NCBI RefSeq assembly: GCF_016598575.1
Contig: NZ_CP066801.1
Span: 5,002,501 to 5,066,500, forward strand
DNA from: Streptomyces sp. HSG2
GTDB lineage: Bacteria; Actinomycetota; Actinomycetes; Streptomycetales; Streptomycetaceae
DNA length: 64,000 bases
Reading direction: 5' to 3'
In this document: in pieces, positions 1 to 7,744 of the stretch
How positions within the stretch are numbered: position 1 is the stretch's first letter
Layout: every line of letters begins with the position of its first letter
Notes under the pieces: model-generated
Databases searched by the model: none
Told to the model about the DNA's origin: nothing
Seen by the model: only the letters and a program-made list of their open reading frames with translations
Translations under genes and position numbers: made by a program

Positions 1-584
1 ACCAGCCAGGGGTGGACGTCCGCCCGATCAGGCAGCTGACCGGCACCTCGGAGTTCGCCGAGGTGTACTTCGACGGAGCCCGCTCCGACCACGTCGTAGG
101 CGCTCCCGGCGACGGTTGGCGCGTCGCCATGACCACGCTCGGCTTGGAGCGAGGCGTGTCCACGCTGGGACGTCTGATCGGGTTCCGCCGCGAGCTGGAG
201 AACCTGATCGACCTGGCCCGCCACAACGGCGCCGCCCGCGACCCCCTGATCCGGGATCGGCTCGCCCGCGCGTGGGCCGGCCTGGAGGCGATCCGGGGCA
301 CCGCCCTGCGGACCCTCGACGGCGTCACGGCCGGAGCGCCCGGTCCCGAGGCGTCCATCGGCAAGATCTACCAGGCGACCTGGCATCGCGACCTGGGCGA
401 ACTCGCCATGGACGTCTGCGGCGCCGCCGGCACGCTGACCGACGGCGCCCCCTACGACCTGACCGACTGGCAGCGGTTGTTCCTCTTCTCCAGGGCCGAC
501 ACGCTGTACGCCGGCTCCAACGAGATCCAACGGAACGTCATCGCCGAGCGGGTGCTCGGCCTCCCCAGGGAGGGCCGGCCGTGA
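1..584 (+). CDS. Acyl-CoA dehydrogenase, C-terminal part (FadE30-like), cut by the window start
   Basis: The frame is open from the first bases, so only about the last 193 residues of a roughly 380-residue flavoprotein are present. The visible part is the helical C-terminal domain. It ends with the family hallmark AGSNEIQRNVIAERVLGLPR, where the segment before EIQRN contacts FAD. These enzymes introduce an alpha,beta double bond into acyl-CoA esters. The stop codon overlaps the GTG start of the next SDR by four bases, so the two are translationally coupled. Position next to ipdF, kstR2 and fadA6 matches fadE30 of the mycobacterial HIP locus. The steroid substrate is inferred from that context. 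Confidence 0.9.
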   Translation, partial: QPGVDVRPIRQLTGTSEFAEVYFDGARSDHVVGAPGDGWRVAMTTLGLERGVSTLGRLIGFRRELENLIDLARHNGAARDPLIRDRLARAWAGLEAIRGTALRTLDGVTAGAPGPEASIGKIYQATWHRDLGELAMDVCGAAGTLTDGAPYDLTDWQRLFLFSRADTLYAGSNEIQRNVIAERVLGLPREGRP

Positions 585-1372
585 CCGACCCCGGGCCGCC
601 GCCCCGTCCGGCCGGCCATCGACTCCTGGCGGGCCGGACCGCCGTCGTCACCGCCGCGGCGGGCACCGGGATCGGCGGAGCGACCGCCCGGCGCCTGCTG
701 GAGGAAGGGGCCCGTGTCCTGCTGTCGGACGCGCACGCTCGTCGGCTGCGCGACGTCGCGGGCCGCCTCGGCGAGGAGTTCGGCGCGGACAGGGTCGCCG
801 CGCTGCCCTGCGACGTCACCGACGAGAGCCGGGTCGGTGCCCTCTTCGACGCCGCCGAACGACGCCACGGACGGCTCGACGTCGTCGTCAACAACGCCGG
901 GCTCGGCGGCGAGGCCGAGCTGACCGACATGACCGACGCCCAATGGGCGACCGTCCTGGACGTCACCCTGACCGGCACCTTCCGGTGCACCCGCGCCGCG
1001 CTGCGGCGGATGCGCGCGGCGGGCGTCGGAGGCGTCGTCGTGAACAACGCCTCCGTCGTCGGCTGGCGAGCCCAGCGGGGGCAGGCCCACTACGCGGCCG
1101 CCAAGGCCGGGGTGATGGCCCTGACCCGCTGCGCGTCGGTGGAGGCCGCCGCCTACGGGGTACGGGTCAATGCCGTGGCCCCCAGCCTGGCCGACCATCC
1201 GCACCTGTCGAAGGTCACCCGCCCCGAGCTGCTGCGGGAGCTGACTTCCCGAGAGGCATTCGGACGCGCCGCCGAACCCTGGGAGGTGGCCAACGTGATC
1301 GTTTTCCTGGCCAGCGACTACTCGTCCTACATGACCGGAGAGGTCCTCTCGGTCAGCAGCCGACACCCATGA
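581..1372 (+). CDS. ipdF: Short-chain dehydrogenase/reductase, IpdF-like
   Basis: A 263-residue SDR starting at a GTG that overlaps the upstream stop. It has the nucleotide-binding glycines (TAAAGTGIGG), the VNNAG motif and the catalytic Ser with YxxxK (HYAAAKAG). In the KstR2 regulon the matching gene (Rv3559c, ipdF) encodes an SDR that oxidises a hydroxyl of a HIP-CoA intermediate. That role is inferred here from gene order (acyl-CoA dehydrogenase, SDR, TetR, thiolase). A 15-bp gap precedes the regulator gene, so they may be cotranscribed. The fold is certain; the exact substrate is not. Confidence 0.82.
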   Translation: MTDPGPPPRPAGHRLLAGRTAVVTAAAGTGIGGATARRLLEEGARVLLSDAHARRLRDVAGRLGEEFGADRVAALPCDVTDESRVGALFDAAERRHGRLDVVVNNAGLGGEAELTDMTDAQWATVLDVTLTGTFRCTRAALRRMRAAGVGGVVVNNASVVGWRAQRGQAHYAAAKAGVMALTRCASVEAAAYGVRVNAVAPSLADHPHLSKVTRPELLRELTSREAFGRAAEPWEVANVIVFLASDYSSYMTGEVLSVSSRHP

Positions 1373-1387
1373 GGCGACAATGGTCCC

Positions 1388-2014
1388 GTGCCCACGAGCG
1401 ACAGCGCCCACGACCCCCGAAAGCCCCCCGCCCACCCGGCCCGGCGGAGGGAGGAACTCCTGGCCGTCGCCGCCAGGGTGTTCGCCTCCCAGGGCTACGA
1501 CGCCACCACCGTCCGCGGCATCGCCGACCGAGCGGGCATCCTGGCGGGCAGCCTCTACTACCACTTCGACTCCAAGGAGTCGATGCTGGACGAGATCCTC
1601 TCCACCTTCCTCGACGAGCTGTGGGACCGATACGACCGCGTCCTCGCGGCCGGACTCGACCCCCGAAGGACGTTGGAGGCACTGGTCACGGAGTCCTTCA
1701 GGGAGATCGACCGCCACCTGCACGCGGTCGCCCTCTACCAGCGGGAGGCCCGGCACCTGGCGGGACGACCCCGCTTCGGCTATCTGGCCGAGTCCCAGCG
1801 GAAGTTCGAACGGGCCTGGCTGGGCACGTTGGAGGCCGGCGTCGCCGCCGGCGTCTTCCGCGCCGACCTCGACGTGCGCCTCGCCTACCGCTTCGTGCGG
1901 GACACCGTCTGGGTCGCGGCCTCCTGGTACCGACCGGGTGGCCTGCACAGCCCCGAGGAGATCGCCCGGCAGTACCTGTCGATGGTGCTGGACGGTATCG
2001 CCCCGCGCTCCTGA
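1388..2014 (+). CDS. kstR2: TetR-family repressor, KstR2-like
   Basis: A 208-residue TetR regulator. The N-terminal helix-turn-helix (about residues 20-65) contains AGILAGSLYYHFDSKE. The C-terminal ligand domain keeps PRFGY, FRADLDVRLAYRF, RDTVWV and WYRPGG, which I recognise from mycobacterial KstR2. That protein represses HIP catabolism and is released by HIP-CoA. A GACAAT hexamer ends 6 bp before the GTG start, so a leaderless transcript is plausible. The mycobacterial KstR2 box (AnCAAGnnCTTGnT) was not found; the likely operator is the palindrome at 6802-6841. Identity as a TetR is firm; orthology rests on recalled motifs and synteny. Confidence 0.85.
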   Translation: MPTSDSAHDPRKPPAHPARRREELLAVAARVFASQGYDATTVRGIADRAGILAGSLYYHFDSKESMLDEILSTFLDELWDRYDRVLAAGLDPRRTLEALVTESFREIDRHLHAVALYQREARHLAGRPRFGYLAESQRKFERAWLGTLEAGVAAGVFRADLDVRLAYRFVRDTVWVAASWYRPGGLHSPEEIARQYLSMVLDGIAPRS

Positions 2015-2047
2015 CCGCGAGCGCGCGTCCCTGCGGAAGGACACGCC

Positions 2048-3205
2048 ATGGCCGAGGCCTATCTCGTCGAAGCGCTGCGCACGCCGATCGCGCGTCGTGG
2101 CGGCGGCCTGTCCCACGTCCACCCCGCCGACCTCGCCGCCCACGTGCTCCGCGCGCTGATGGACCGGTCGGGTGTCGACCCGGCCGCCGTCGACGACGTC
2201 GTCCTGGGCTGCGTCGACACCGTCGGCCCGCAGGCCGGGGACATCGCCCGGACCGCCTGGCTGGCGGCCGGGCTCCCGGAGGAGGTACCCGGCGTCACCG
2301 TCGATCGCCAGTGCGGCTCCTCGCAACAGGCGCTGCACTTCGCCGCCCAGGCGGTGCTGTCGGGGACCCAGGACCTCGTCGTCGCGGGCGGCGTGCAGAA
2401 CATGTCGCAGATCCCCATCGCCTACGCCGCGCGTCGGGCCACCGAGCCCCTCGGTCTGGACCAGGGCCCCTACGCGGGGTCCCGGGGCTGGCGCGCGCGC
2501 TACGGCGACCGTCCGGTCAGCCAGTTCGACGGCGCCGAACTCATCGCACGCGAGTGGGACATCTCCCGAGAGGCGATGGAGGCGTTCGCGGCGCGCTCGC
2601 ACCGACGCGCCGTCAGGGCGCTCGACGAGGGCCGCTTCGCCCGCGAGATCGTCTCGTTGGGCGACACCCGCCACGACGAAGGGCCCCGCCGCGACACCGG
2701 TCCCGAACGGATGGCGGCCCTGCCTCCCCTCCTGGAGGGCGGCCGGCTCACCGCGGCCGTCTCCGCCGGGATCTCCGACGGGGCCTCGGCGCTCCTCGTC
2801 GCCTCCGAGCGGGCGGTGCGCGAGCACGGCCTGACGCCGCGGGCCCGGGTCCACCACCTCTCCGCGCGGGGGGAGGACCCCATCCGCATGCTCACGGCTC
2901 CGATACCGGCGACCCGACACGCGCTGAGCAGGGCCGGGATGAGCCTGGGGGAGATCGACCTCTTCGAGGTCAACGAGGCGTTCGCCCCCGTCGTGCTTGC
3001 CTGGCTCCGCGACACCGGAGCCGACCCCGACAAGGTCAACGTCAACGGCGGGGCACTCGCGCTCGGTCACCCGCTCGGCGCCACCGGAACCCGGTTGACG
3101 ACCACGCTCCTGCGTGAACTCGAACGCTCCGGCGGTCGCTACGGCCTGCAGACGATGTGCGAGGGAGGCGGCCAGGCCAACGTCACCATCGTCGAACGAC
3201 TGTGA
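2048..3205 (+). CDS. fadA6: Acetyl-CoA acyltransferase (thiolase), FadA6-like
   Basis: A 385-residue thiolase. The nucleophilic Cys is at about residue 89 in DRQCGSSQQALHF. The second catalytic set is present as VNEAFAP, NGGALALGHPLGATG and the late Cys in MCEGGGQANV. Thiolases of this type release acetyl-CoA or a shortened acyl-CoA. Beside kstR2 and ipdABC the expected role is thiolysis of a ring-opened HIP-CoA product, as for FadA6. The gene starts 33 bp after kstR2 with a good ribosome site (GGAAGGACACGCC before ATG). It ends 19 bp from the convergent ipdC. Confidence 0.88.
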   Translation: MAEAYLVEALRTPIARRGGGLSHVHPADLAAHVLRALMDRSGVDPAAVDDVVLGCVDTVGPQAGDIARTAWLAAGLPEEVPGVTVDRQCGSSQQALHFAAQAVLSGTQDLVVAGGVQNMSQIPIAYAARRATEPLGLDQGPYAGSRGWRARYGDRPVSQFDGAELIAREWDISREAMEAFAARSHRRAVRALDEGRFAREIVSLGDTRHDEGPRRDTGPERMAALPPLLEGGRLTAAVSAGISDGASALLVASERAVREHGLTPRARVHHLSARGEDPIRMLTAPIPATRHALSRAGMSLGEIDLFEVNEAFAPVVLAWLRDTGADPDKVNVNGGALALGHPLGATGTRLTTTLLRELERSGGRYGLQTMCEGGGQANVTIVERL

Positions 3206-3224
3206 ACGACCCACCCGACCTCGC

Positions 3225-4322
3225 TCAGGGGCCGGGACGCGCGGCCTCGGCGGCCCCCGGCCGCCCGGAGCCCGGCAGGCCGACCAGGGTCTCCCGGGCC
3301 TCGGCCACGATCCGCTCCATCAATTCGGCGCAGGAGGGCAGGTCGTCGATGACCCCCGCCACCTGGCCGGCCGCCATGACGCCGAGGTCCGTGCGCCCGT
3401 CCACCATCGCCGCCCTCAGCATCATCGGCGTGTTGGCGGCGGACAGTACCCGACCCCAGGTCATACCCGTGCGTCGCATCACCAGTCCGTCCCGGAACAG
3501 CTCTCGCCAGCCCGCGCCGGACTCTCGCCGGAACGCCAGGGCGTGCCGCGCCGCCCGGGCCGCCGAGCCGAACCGGCCCGAGCCTTCCCACGCGTCGACC
3601 AGGTCCGTCCGGAGCATCCGATGGGGAACACCGTCGACACGGCTGGTCACCGTCACGTCCGAGAGCCGCGCCGCCAGGTAGCGGGCCTTCACCCGCGGGG
3701 GGACCGGGCTGTCGGAGGTGAGCAGGAAGCGGGTCCCCATCGCGATCCCCGACGCCCCCCAGGCGAGCGCCGCGACCAGCCCCCGCCCGTCGCGGAAGCC
3801 TCCGGCCGCGATCACCGGAACGTCCACCGCGTCCACGACGTGCGGCAGCAGTACCGAGGTGGCGACCGACCCGGTGTGCCCGCCCCCCTCGGAGCCCTGC
3901 GCCACCACCGCGTCGGCACCCCACTCCGCCACCTTCTCGGCGTGTCGTCGCGCGCCCACCGTCGGTACGACGAGGACACCGGCGTCCTTGAGGCGGGCGA
4001 TCAGCTCCCGCGAGGGTGCGCGACCGAAGGAGGCCACTCGCACTCCTTCCTCGACGAGGACCCGCACCCGCTCGCCCGCGTCGGAGGCGTCCGCCCGAAG
4101 ATTGACCCCGAACGGCGCGTCCGTGCGCTCGGCGACCTCCCGGACCGCGTCGCGCAACGCCGCCACGCTCAGGGTGGCGCCCGCCAGGACGCCCAGCCCG
4201 CCCGCCTCGCCGGTGGCCGCGACCAGCCCGGGGCCGGACACCCATCCCATGCCGCTCTGGACGACGGGGTGGCGGACGCCGAACAGTTCCGTGAAGCGGG
4301 TGGAGATCTCCGGTCCCGTCAT
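3225..4322 (-). CDS. ipdC: Nitronate monooxygenase-fold flavoprotein, IpdC-like
   Basis: A 365-residue FMN-dependent TIM-barrel protein of the nitronate monooxygenase/2-nitropropane dioxygenase fold. It has QSGMGWVSG near the N-terminus, the glycine-rich AQGSEGGGHTGS and the phosphate loop PVIAAGGFRDGRG. The ATG at 4322 is chosen because it overlaps the ipdB stop by four bases and begins a family-like N-terminus; longer frames only add Arg-rich sequence. In actinobacterial HIP loci this neighbour of ipdAB is ipdC, a flavin oxidoreductase acting on a HIP-CoA ring intermediate rather than on nitronates. Function is by synteny. Confidence 0.85.
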   Translation of the reverse strand: MTGPEISTRFTELFGVRHPVVQSGMGWVSGPGLVAATGEAGGLGVLAGATLSVAALRDAVREVAERTDAPFGVNLRADASDAGERVRVLVEEGVRVASFGRAPSRELIARLKDAGVLVVPTVGARRHAEKVAEWGADAVVAQGSEGGGHTGSVATSVLLPHVVDAVDVPVIAAGGFRDGRGLVAALAWGASGIAMGTRFLLTSDSPVPPRVKARYLAARLSDVTVTSRVDGVPHRMLRTDLVDAWEGSGRFGSAARAARHALAFRRESGAGWRELFRDGLVMRRTGMTWGRVLSAANTPMMLRAAMVDGRTDLGVMAAGQVAGVIDDLPSCAELMERIVAEARETLVGLPGSGRPGAAEAARPGP

Positions 4323-5089
4323 GAGGCCACCTCCCGGTCCCGAAACCCGGAGGGGTCGATCACCTCGCGAATCAGGCGCAGCTCCATCGCCGTGGGGGCA
4401 CGCGTCCGCGGCACGGTGTCGGGCACCACGAGATCGAAGCCGGTGGCCTCGACGACGTGGTCCGCGGTGACCCCCGGGTGGACGGACCGAAGCCGCATTC
4501 GACCGTCCGGGGTGGCGAAGTCCAACACGCACAGATCGGTCACCACCTCCCCCAGACGGTGGTGTCGCGACGCCGAGGGGCCGGCGGCGCCCGCCCGGTC
4601 GTTCCCGACCCCGCAGACCATGTCGACCCGTTCGACGAACACCCGCCGCGCGTGTCGTGGAACCCAGTAGCAGGTCGGGTCGTTCACGGTGTTCCCCGGC
4701 GCCCCGCGCACCCCCAGCAACTGCCGCCGCGGACGGCCCCGGTCACCGACGAGGGAGATGTTCTGGTTTCCGTAGAGGTCCAGTTGGGCGGCGCCCATCA
4801 TGACCCGCCGCCTCCCGGTCGCGACGAGGGCGAGATGGCGCCGATAGGGAAGCCAGCCCTCCACGCTCCGGGCCGGCGCGCCGAGCGCCGGCACCTCGTC
4901 CACCAGCAGCGCCTCGCCGTCCGTCAGCAGCAGTTCCGGAGCGAAGGTGAGCCGCGCCAGGCGGGCGCCGACCGTGGGCACGGTTCCCATCGCCGCGGCC
5001 AGGACCTCGCCGGCCCCGCGCCAGGTCTCGGCGCAGGCGACCACGCAGTACTCGGCCCGGGTGGCCGTCCGCGCGTCCGGTCCGCTCAT
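4319..5089 (-). CDS. ipdB: CoA-transferase family I beta subunit-like, IpdB
   Basis: A 256-residue protein of the class I CoA-transferase beta fold. Motifs include GAAQLDLYGNQN and WVPRHARRVFVERVDMVCG, and the C-terminal half has VVTDLCVLDF followed by HPGVTADHVVEATGF. IpdA and IpdB form a heteromeric hydrolase that opens the last steroid ring of COCHEA-CoA, instead of moving CoA between acids. The ATG at 5089 overlaps the ipdA stop, and the downstream stop overlaps the ipdC start, so ipdA-ipdB-ipdC are a tightly coupled unit. Confidence 0.87.
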   Translation of the reverse strand: MSGPDARTATRAEYCVVACAETWRGAGEVLAAAMGTVPTVGARLARLTFAPELLLTDGEALLVDEVPALGAPARSVEGWLPYRRHLALVATGRRRVMMGAAQLDLYGNQNISLVGDRGRPRRQLLGVRGAPGNTVNDPTCYWVPRHARRVFVERVDMVCGVGNDRAGAAGPSASRHHRLGEVVTDLCVLDFATPDGRMRLRSVHPGVTADHVVEATGFDLVVPDTVPRTRAPTAMELRLIREVIDPSGFRDREVAS

Positions 5090-5958
5090 CCCTCCGACCG
5101 CCTCGTGCCCAGGCCCGCCACGGCCGCCCGGTAGGCCGACTCGTCGCCGGCGAGGAATCGGTCGTGGAACGTCCGCCATTGCGCCCCGCCCCGCGCGGCC
5201 GTCACGTAGGCGCGCTGGAACTCCTCGTCGCGGCCGTAGTCGGGGGCGCAGGAGGTGAAGTGGGCACCCCCCGGGGCCTCCACGACGCCGGTGACGAACG
5301 ATCGACTCACCAACAGAGTCTGCGGGCCCTGCTCTCGCAGCAACTCGGCAGTGGGGAGGATTCTTTCGCAGGAGACGAAGGCGGTGTCGGCGGCCTCGCA
5401 GAAAAGGTCGTCGAAGTAGGGGTCCGGCCCCAGGTACTGGGCGTTGCCGCGCGCGTCGGCGCGGTTGAGGTGGACCAGGGCCGCGTCCAGGCGCAGCGCC
5501 GGAGCCGCGACGAGTTCCTCGCCGTCCCCGTAGGGAGACCGGACGGTGCGCAGCTCCGGGTTGACGGTCATCACGTCCGAACCGAGGCCGGCCCTGACCG
5601 GCAGGAACGGCAGACGCTGCGCCCCCGCGGTGAGGCCCCAGAGGAACATCGACTCGTCGAGTTCCGTGAACGCGAACGCCCCCCGCTGCCTGGCCGCCGC
5701 GAAGTGCGGTTCCAGCGGAACGGAGTCGAGCGTGACGAACGGCGCGACCAACCTGCGTACGCGTCCGGCGGCGGCCAACAAGCCCACGTCCGGGCCGCCG
5801 CAGGAGACCACGGTCAGGTCGGTGACGGCGGTCCGTAGCAGGGCGCGGACCAAGGCCATCGGTTTGCGTCGGGAACCCCAGCCGCCGATGCCCACCGTCA
5901 TCCCGCTCTCCAGGCGCCCCACCGCCGAGTCGAGCGTCGTCCGCTTGTCCTCGCTCAA
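5086..5958 (-). CDS. ipdA: CoA-transferase family I alpha subunit-like, IpdA
   Basis: A 290-residue CoA-transferase alpha-fold protein with GMTVGIGGWGSRRKPMALVR near the N-terminus and VVSCGGPDVG. It partners IpdB in hydrolytic ring opening during HIP breakdown. The start is placed at TTG 5958, whose last two bases overlap the echA20 TGA stop (TTGA). This gives the usual length of about 290 residues. A start at the later in-frame ATG would lose the conserved N-terminal helix. No other start fits better, though the Shine-Dalgarno (GGAGG) is unusually close. Confidence 0.85.
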   Translation of the reverse strand: MSEDKRTTLDSAVGRLESGMTVGIGGWGSRRKPMALVRALLRTAVTDLTVVSCGGPDVGLLAAAGRVRRLVAPFVTLDSVPLEPHFAAARQRGAFAFTELDESMFLWGLTAGAQRLPFLPVRAGLGSDVMTVNPELRTVRSPYGDGEELVAAPALRLDAALVHLNRADARGNAQYLGPDPYFDDLFCEAADTAFVSCERILPTAELLREQGPQTLLVSRSFVTGVVEAPGGAHFTSCAPDYGRDEEFQRAYVTAARGGAQWRTFHDRFLAGDESAYRAAVAGLGTRRSEG

Positions 5959-6791
5959 GTCCTCCGCCCCCCTCGGTCGCTCGCCGCGGCCTCCACGCCC
6001 GCCCCTAGCGTCGAGTCGTCGACCGCCGACGAGGCGGTGCCCTCGGCCGGCGCCCGCGCGCCGAACCCACGGCGCAGCCGGTCGGCGACCCCGTCGAGAG
6101 CGGCCTCGAAGGTGAACCCCTGCTCGTAGCGGTAGCTGCGGCGCACGTCGACGGGATCGATGCCGTTCAGGGCGGCCTTGGCCAGTCGGATCATGGTCCC
6201 GTCCTTCGTGGCGATCTCCGCGGCCAACTCCAGCGCCGCCGCGCGCAGCGCCTCCCGGGGCACCACCCGCCAGACCGAGCCGTGCCGACGCAACTCCTTT
6301 GCGGTCACGGTCCGTGACGTGTAGAAGAGCGTCCGCGTCAGGTGCTGGGGCACGAGCCGCGCCAGGTGCGTCGCGGCGCCCAGGGCTCCCCGGTCCAGCT
6401 CCGGCAGGCCGAACACGGCGTCCTCGGAGGCGACCACCGCGTCCGCGCAGCCGACCAGGCCGACTCCACCGCCCAGGCAGAAGCCCTGCACGGCGGCCAC
6501 CACCGGGACCTCGCAGTCGTAGATCGCGTCGAAGGCCTCGCGGCAGGCCCGATTGACCCCGATCAGCGCCCTGTTGTCGGCGGTCCGCCGCAGTTCGCCG
6601 ATGTCCACGCCCGCGTTGAAGCCGCGCCCGTCGGCGGCGAGCACCACGCAGCGCGCCTCCGGGTCGGCCCCGGCCCCGCGCACGGCGGATGCCAGCTCGT
6701 ACCAGCCCCGTATCGGAAGAGCGTTGACGGGTGGGAAGTCGATCGTGACCGAACGGACGCCCGCTGCCGGGGCGGAGGTGGAGACACCCAT
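5955..6791 (-). CDS. echA20: Enoyl-CoA hydratase/isomerase superfamily hydrolase, EchA20-like
   Basis: A 278-residue crotonase-fold protein. The oxyanion-hole segments are present as AADGRGFNAGVDIGEL (about residues 63-78) and VQGFCLGGGVGLVGCADAVV. In the HIP pathway EchA20 hydrolyses a carbon-carbon bond to open ring D of a CoA ester. The first gene of the leftward operon echA20-ipdA-ipdB-ipdC, it starts at ATG 6791, only 10 bp from the large palindrome at 6802-6841, so repression there is likely. Crotonase membership is certain; the specific reaction is inferred from gene order. Confidence 0.87.
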   Translation of the reverse strand: MGVSTSAPAAGVRSVTIDFPPVNALPIRGWYELASAVRGAGADPEARCVVLAADGRGFNAGVDIGELRRTADNRALIGVNRACREAFDAIYDCEVPVVAAVQGFCLGGGVGLVGCADAVVASEDAVFGLPELDRGALGAATHLARLVPQHLTRTLFYTSRTVTAKELRRHGSVWRVVPREALRAAALELAAEIATKDGTMIRLAKAALNGIDPVDVRRSYRYEQGFTFEAALDGVADRLRRGFGARAPAEGTASSAVDDSTLGAGVEAAASDRGGRRT

Positions 6792-6801
6792 GAGCAGATC
6801 C

Positions 6802-6841
6802 GCTACCTTTCCACCTAACGTTTGTTTGGTCGAAAGGTAGC
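6802..6841. promoter_or_regulatory. 40-bp imperfect palindrome, candidate operator for the HIP locus
   Basis: The outer arms GCTACCTTTC and GAAAGGTAGC are perfect complements. The inner part ACCTAACGTTTGTTTGGT continues the same symmetry, giving 16 of 20 base pairs about one centre. The site occupies the 79-bp gap between divergent echA20 and the SDR gene at 6871, where a TetR repressor could control both. The inner part has the ACCnAAC...GTTnGGT look of TetR operators. Binding by the KstR2-like protein is inference. Confidence 0.6.
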
Positions 6842-6870
6842 AGCGGTCGGAGTCGAGCGGGAGGTGCCCG

Positions 6871-7647
6871 GTGGCGGTCATCATCGATCTGTCCGGACGC
6901 GTGGCCCTGGTCACCGGCGGCACCCGCGGGATCGGCGCGGGCATCGCCCGCGCCTTCCTCCGAGCGGGCGCTCAGGTCGCGATCTGCGCCCGTCGACCCC
7001 CCGAGCGTCCGATCGAGGCGGTCGGACGCCGCGCCCGTTTCCACGCCGTCGACCTGCGCGCCCCGGACGCCGCCGAGGACCTCCTCACCCGGGTTCGCGT
7101 GGCTCACGGACGCGTCGACACTCTGGTCAACAACGCGGGTGGCACCCCGTACCGGCCGCTCACACGAGGCGGCGCGGCCCGTCACGAGAAGGTCGTGCGC
7201 CTCAACCTGCTGGCGCCACTGGCAGTCTCGCTCGCCGCCCACGAGGTGATGCGGGGTCAGGGAGGCGGCGGCTCGATTCTGATGATCGGCAGTGTCAGCG
7301 GCACGCGCCCCTCGCCCGGTTCCGCCGCCTACGGCGCCGCCAAGGCCGGCCTGGCGCACCTGGCCCGCTCCATGGCCGTGGAATGGGCTCCCTCGGTGCG
7401 GGTGAACACGTTGGTGGTCGGCATGGTCCGCACCGAGCGAGCCGCCGCGCACTACGGCGACGAGGCGGGGGTGGCCGCCGTCGGCCGCACCGTACCCCTC
7501 GGCCGGCTCGCCGAGCCGGCCGAGATCGGCGACGCCTGTGTCTTTCTCGCCTCCGATCGCGCCGCCTACATCTCCGGGGCGTCGCTCCACGTCCACGGCG
7601 GTGGGGAGCGCCCGGCCTACCTCGGCGCGCTGGGCGCCGACCCGTGA
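6871..7647 (+). CDS. SDR-family oxidoreductase (Rv3549c-like position)
   Basis: A 258-residue classical SDR. It carries GGTRGIGAGIARAF (cofactor-binding glycines), VNNAGGTPYRP, and the active-site Ser/Tyr/Lys in GSVSGTRPSPGSAAYGAAKAG. The C-terminal PLGRLAEPAEIGDACVFLAS is typical of 3-oxoacyl-type SDRs. The GTG start has GGGAGG about 8 bp upstream. It is divergent from echA20 across the 40-bp palindrome and 97 bp ahead of another SDR, the same order as Rv3550-Rv3549c-Rv3548c in mycobacteria. A role in HIP-CoA side-chain or ring oxidation is likely but unproved. Confidence 0.82.
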   Translation: MAVIIDLSGRVALVTGGTRGIGAGIARAFLRAGAQVAICARRPPERPIEAVGRRARFHAVDLRAPDAAEDLLTRVRVAHGRVDTLVNNAGGTPYRPLTRGGAARHEKVVRLNLLAPLAVSLAAHEVMRGQGGGGSILMIGSVSGTRPSPGSAAYGAAKAGLAHLARSMAVEWAPSVRVNTLVVGMVRTERAAAHYGDEAGVAAVGRTVPLGRLAEPAEIGDACVFLASDRAAYISGASLHVHGGGERPAYLGALGADP

Positions 7648-7744
7648 GCGGACGTCGCCGCGGCCCGCCGGCGGCCCCACCTCGGCGGACCCTCGCCGGG
7701 TGCCGGCGCCTCTCGACCGATCCCACCCAGGAAGGAAGGCCCCG

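Noticed and set aside
452..3214. A 920-codon open frame on the minus strand across the SDR, TetR and thiolase genes
   Set aside because: It is a high-GC shadow: Arg/Gly/Pro-rich with no motif, and it opposes three genes with clear catalytic residues.
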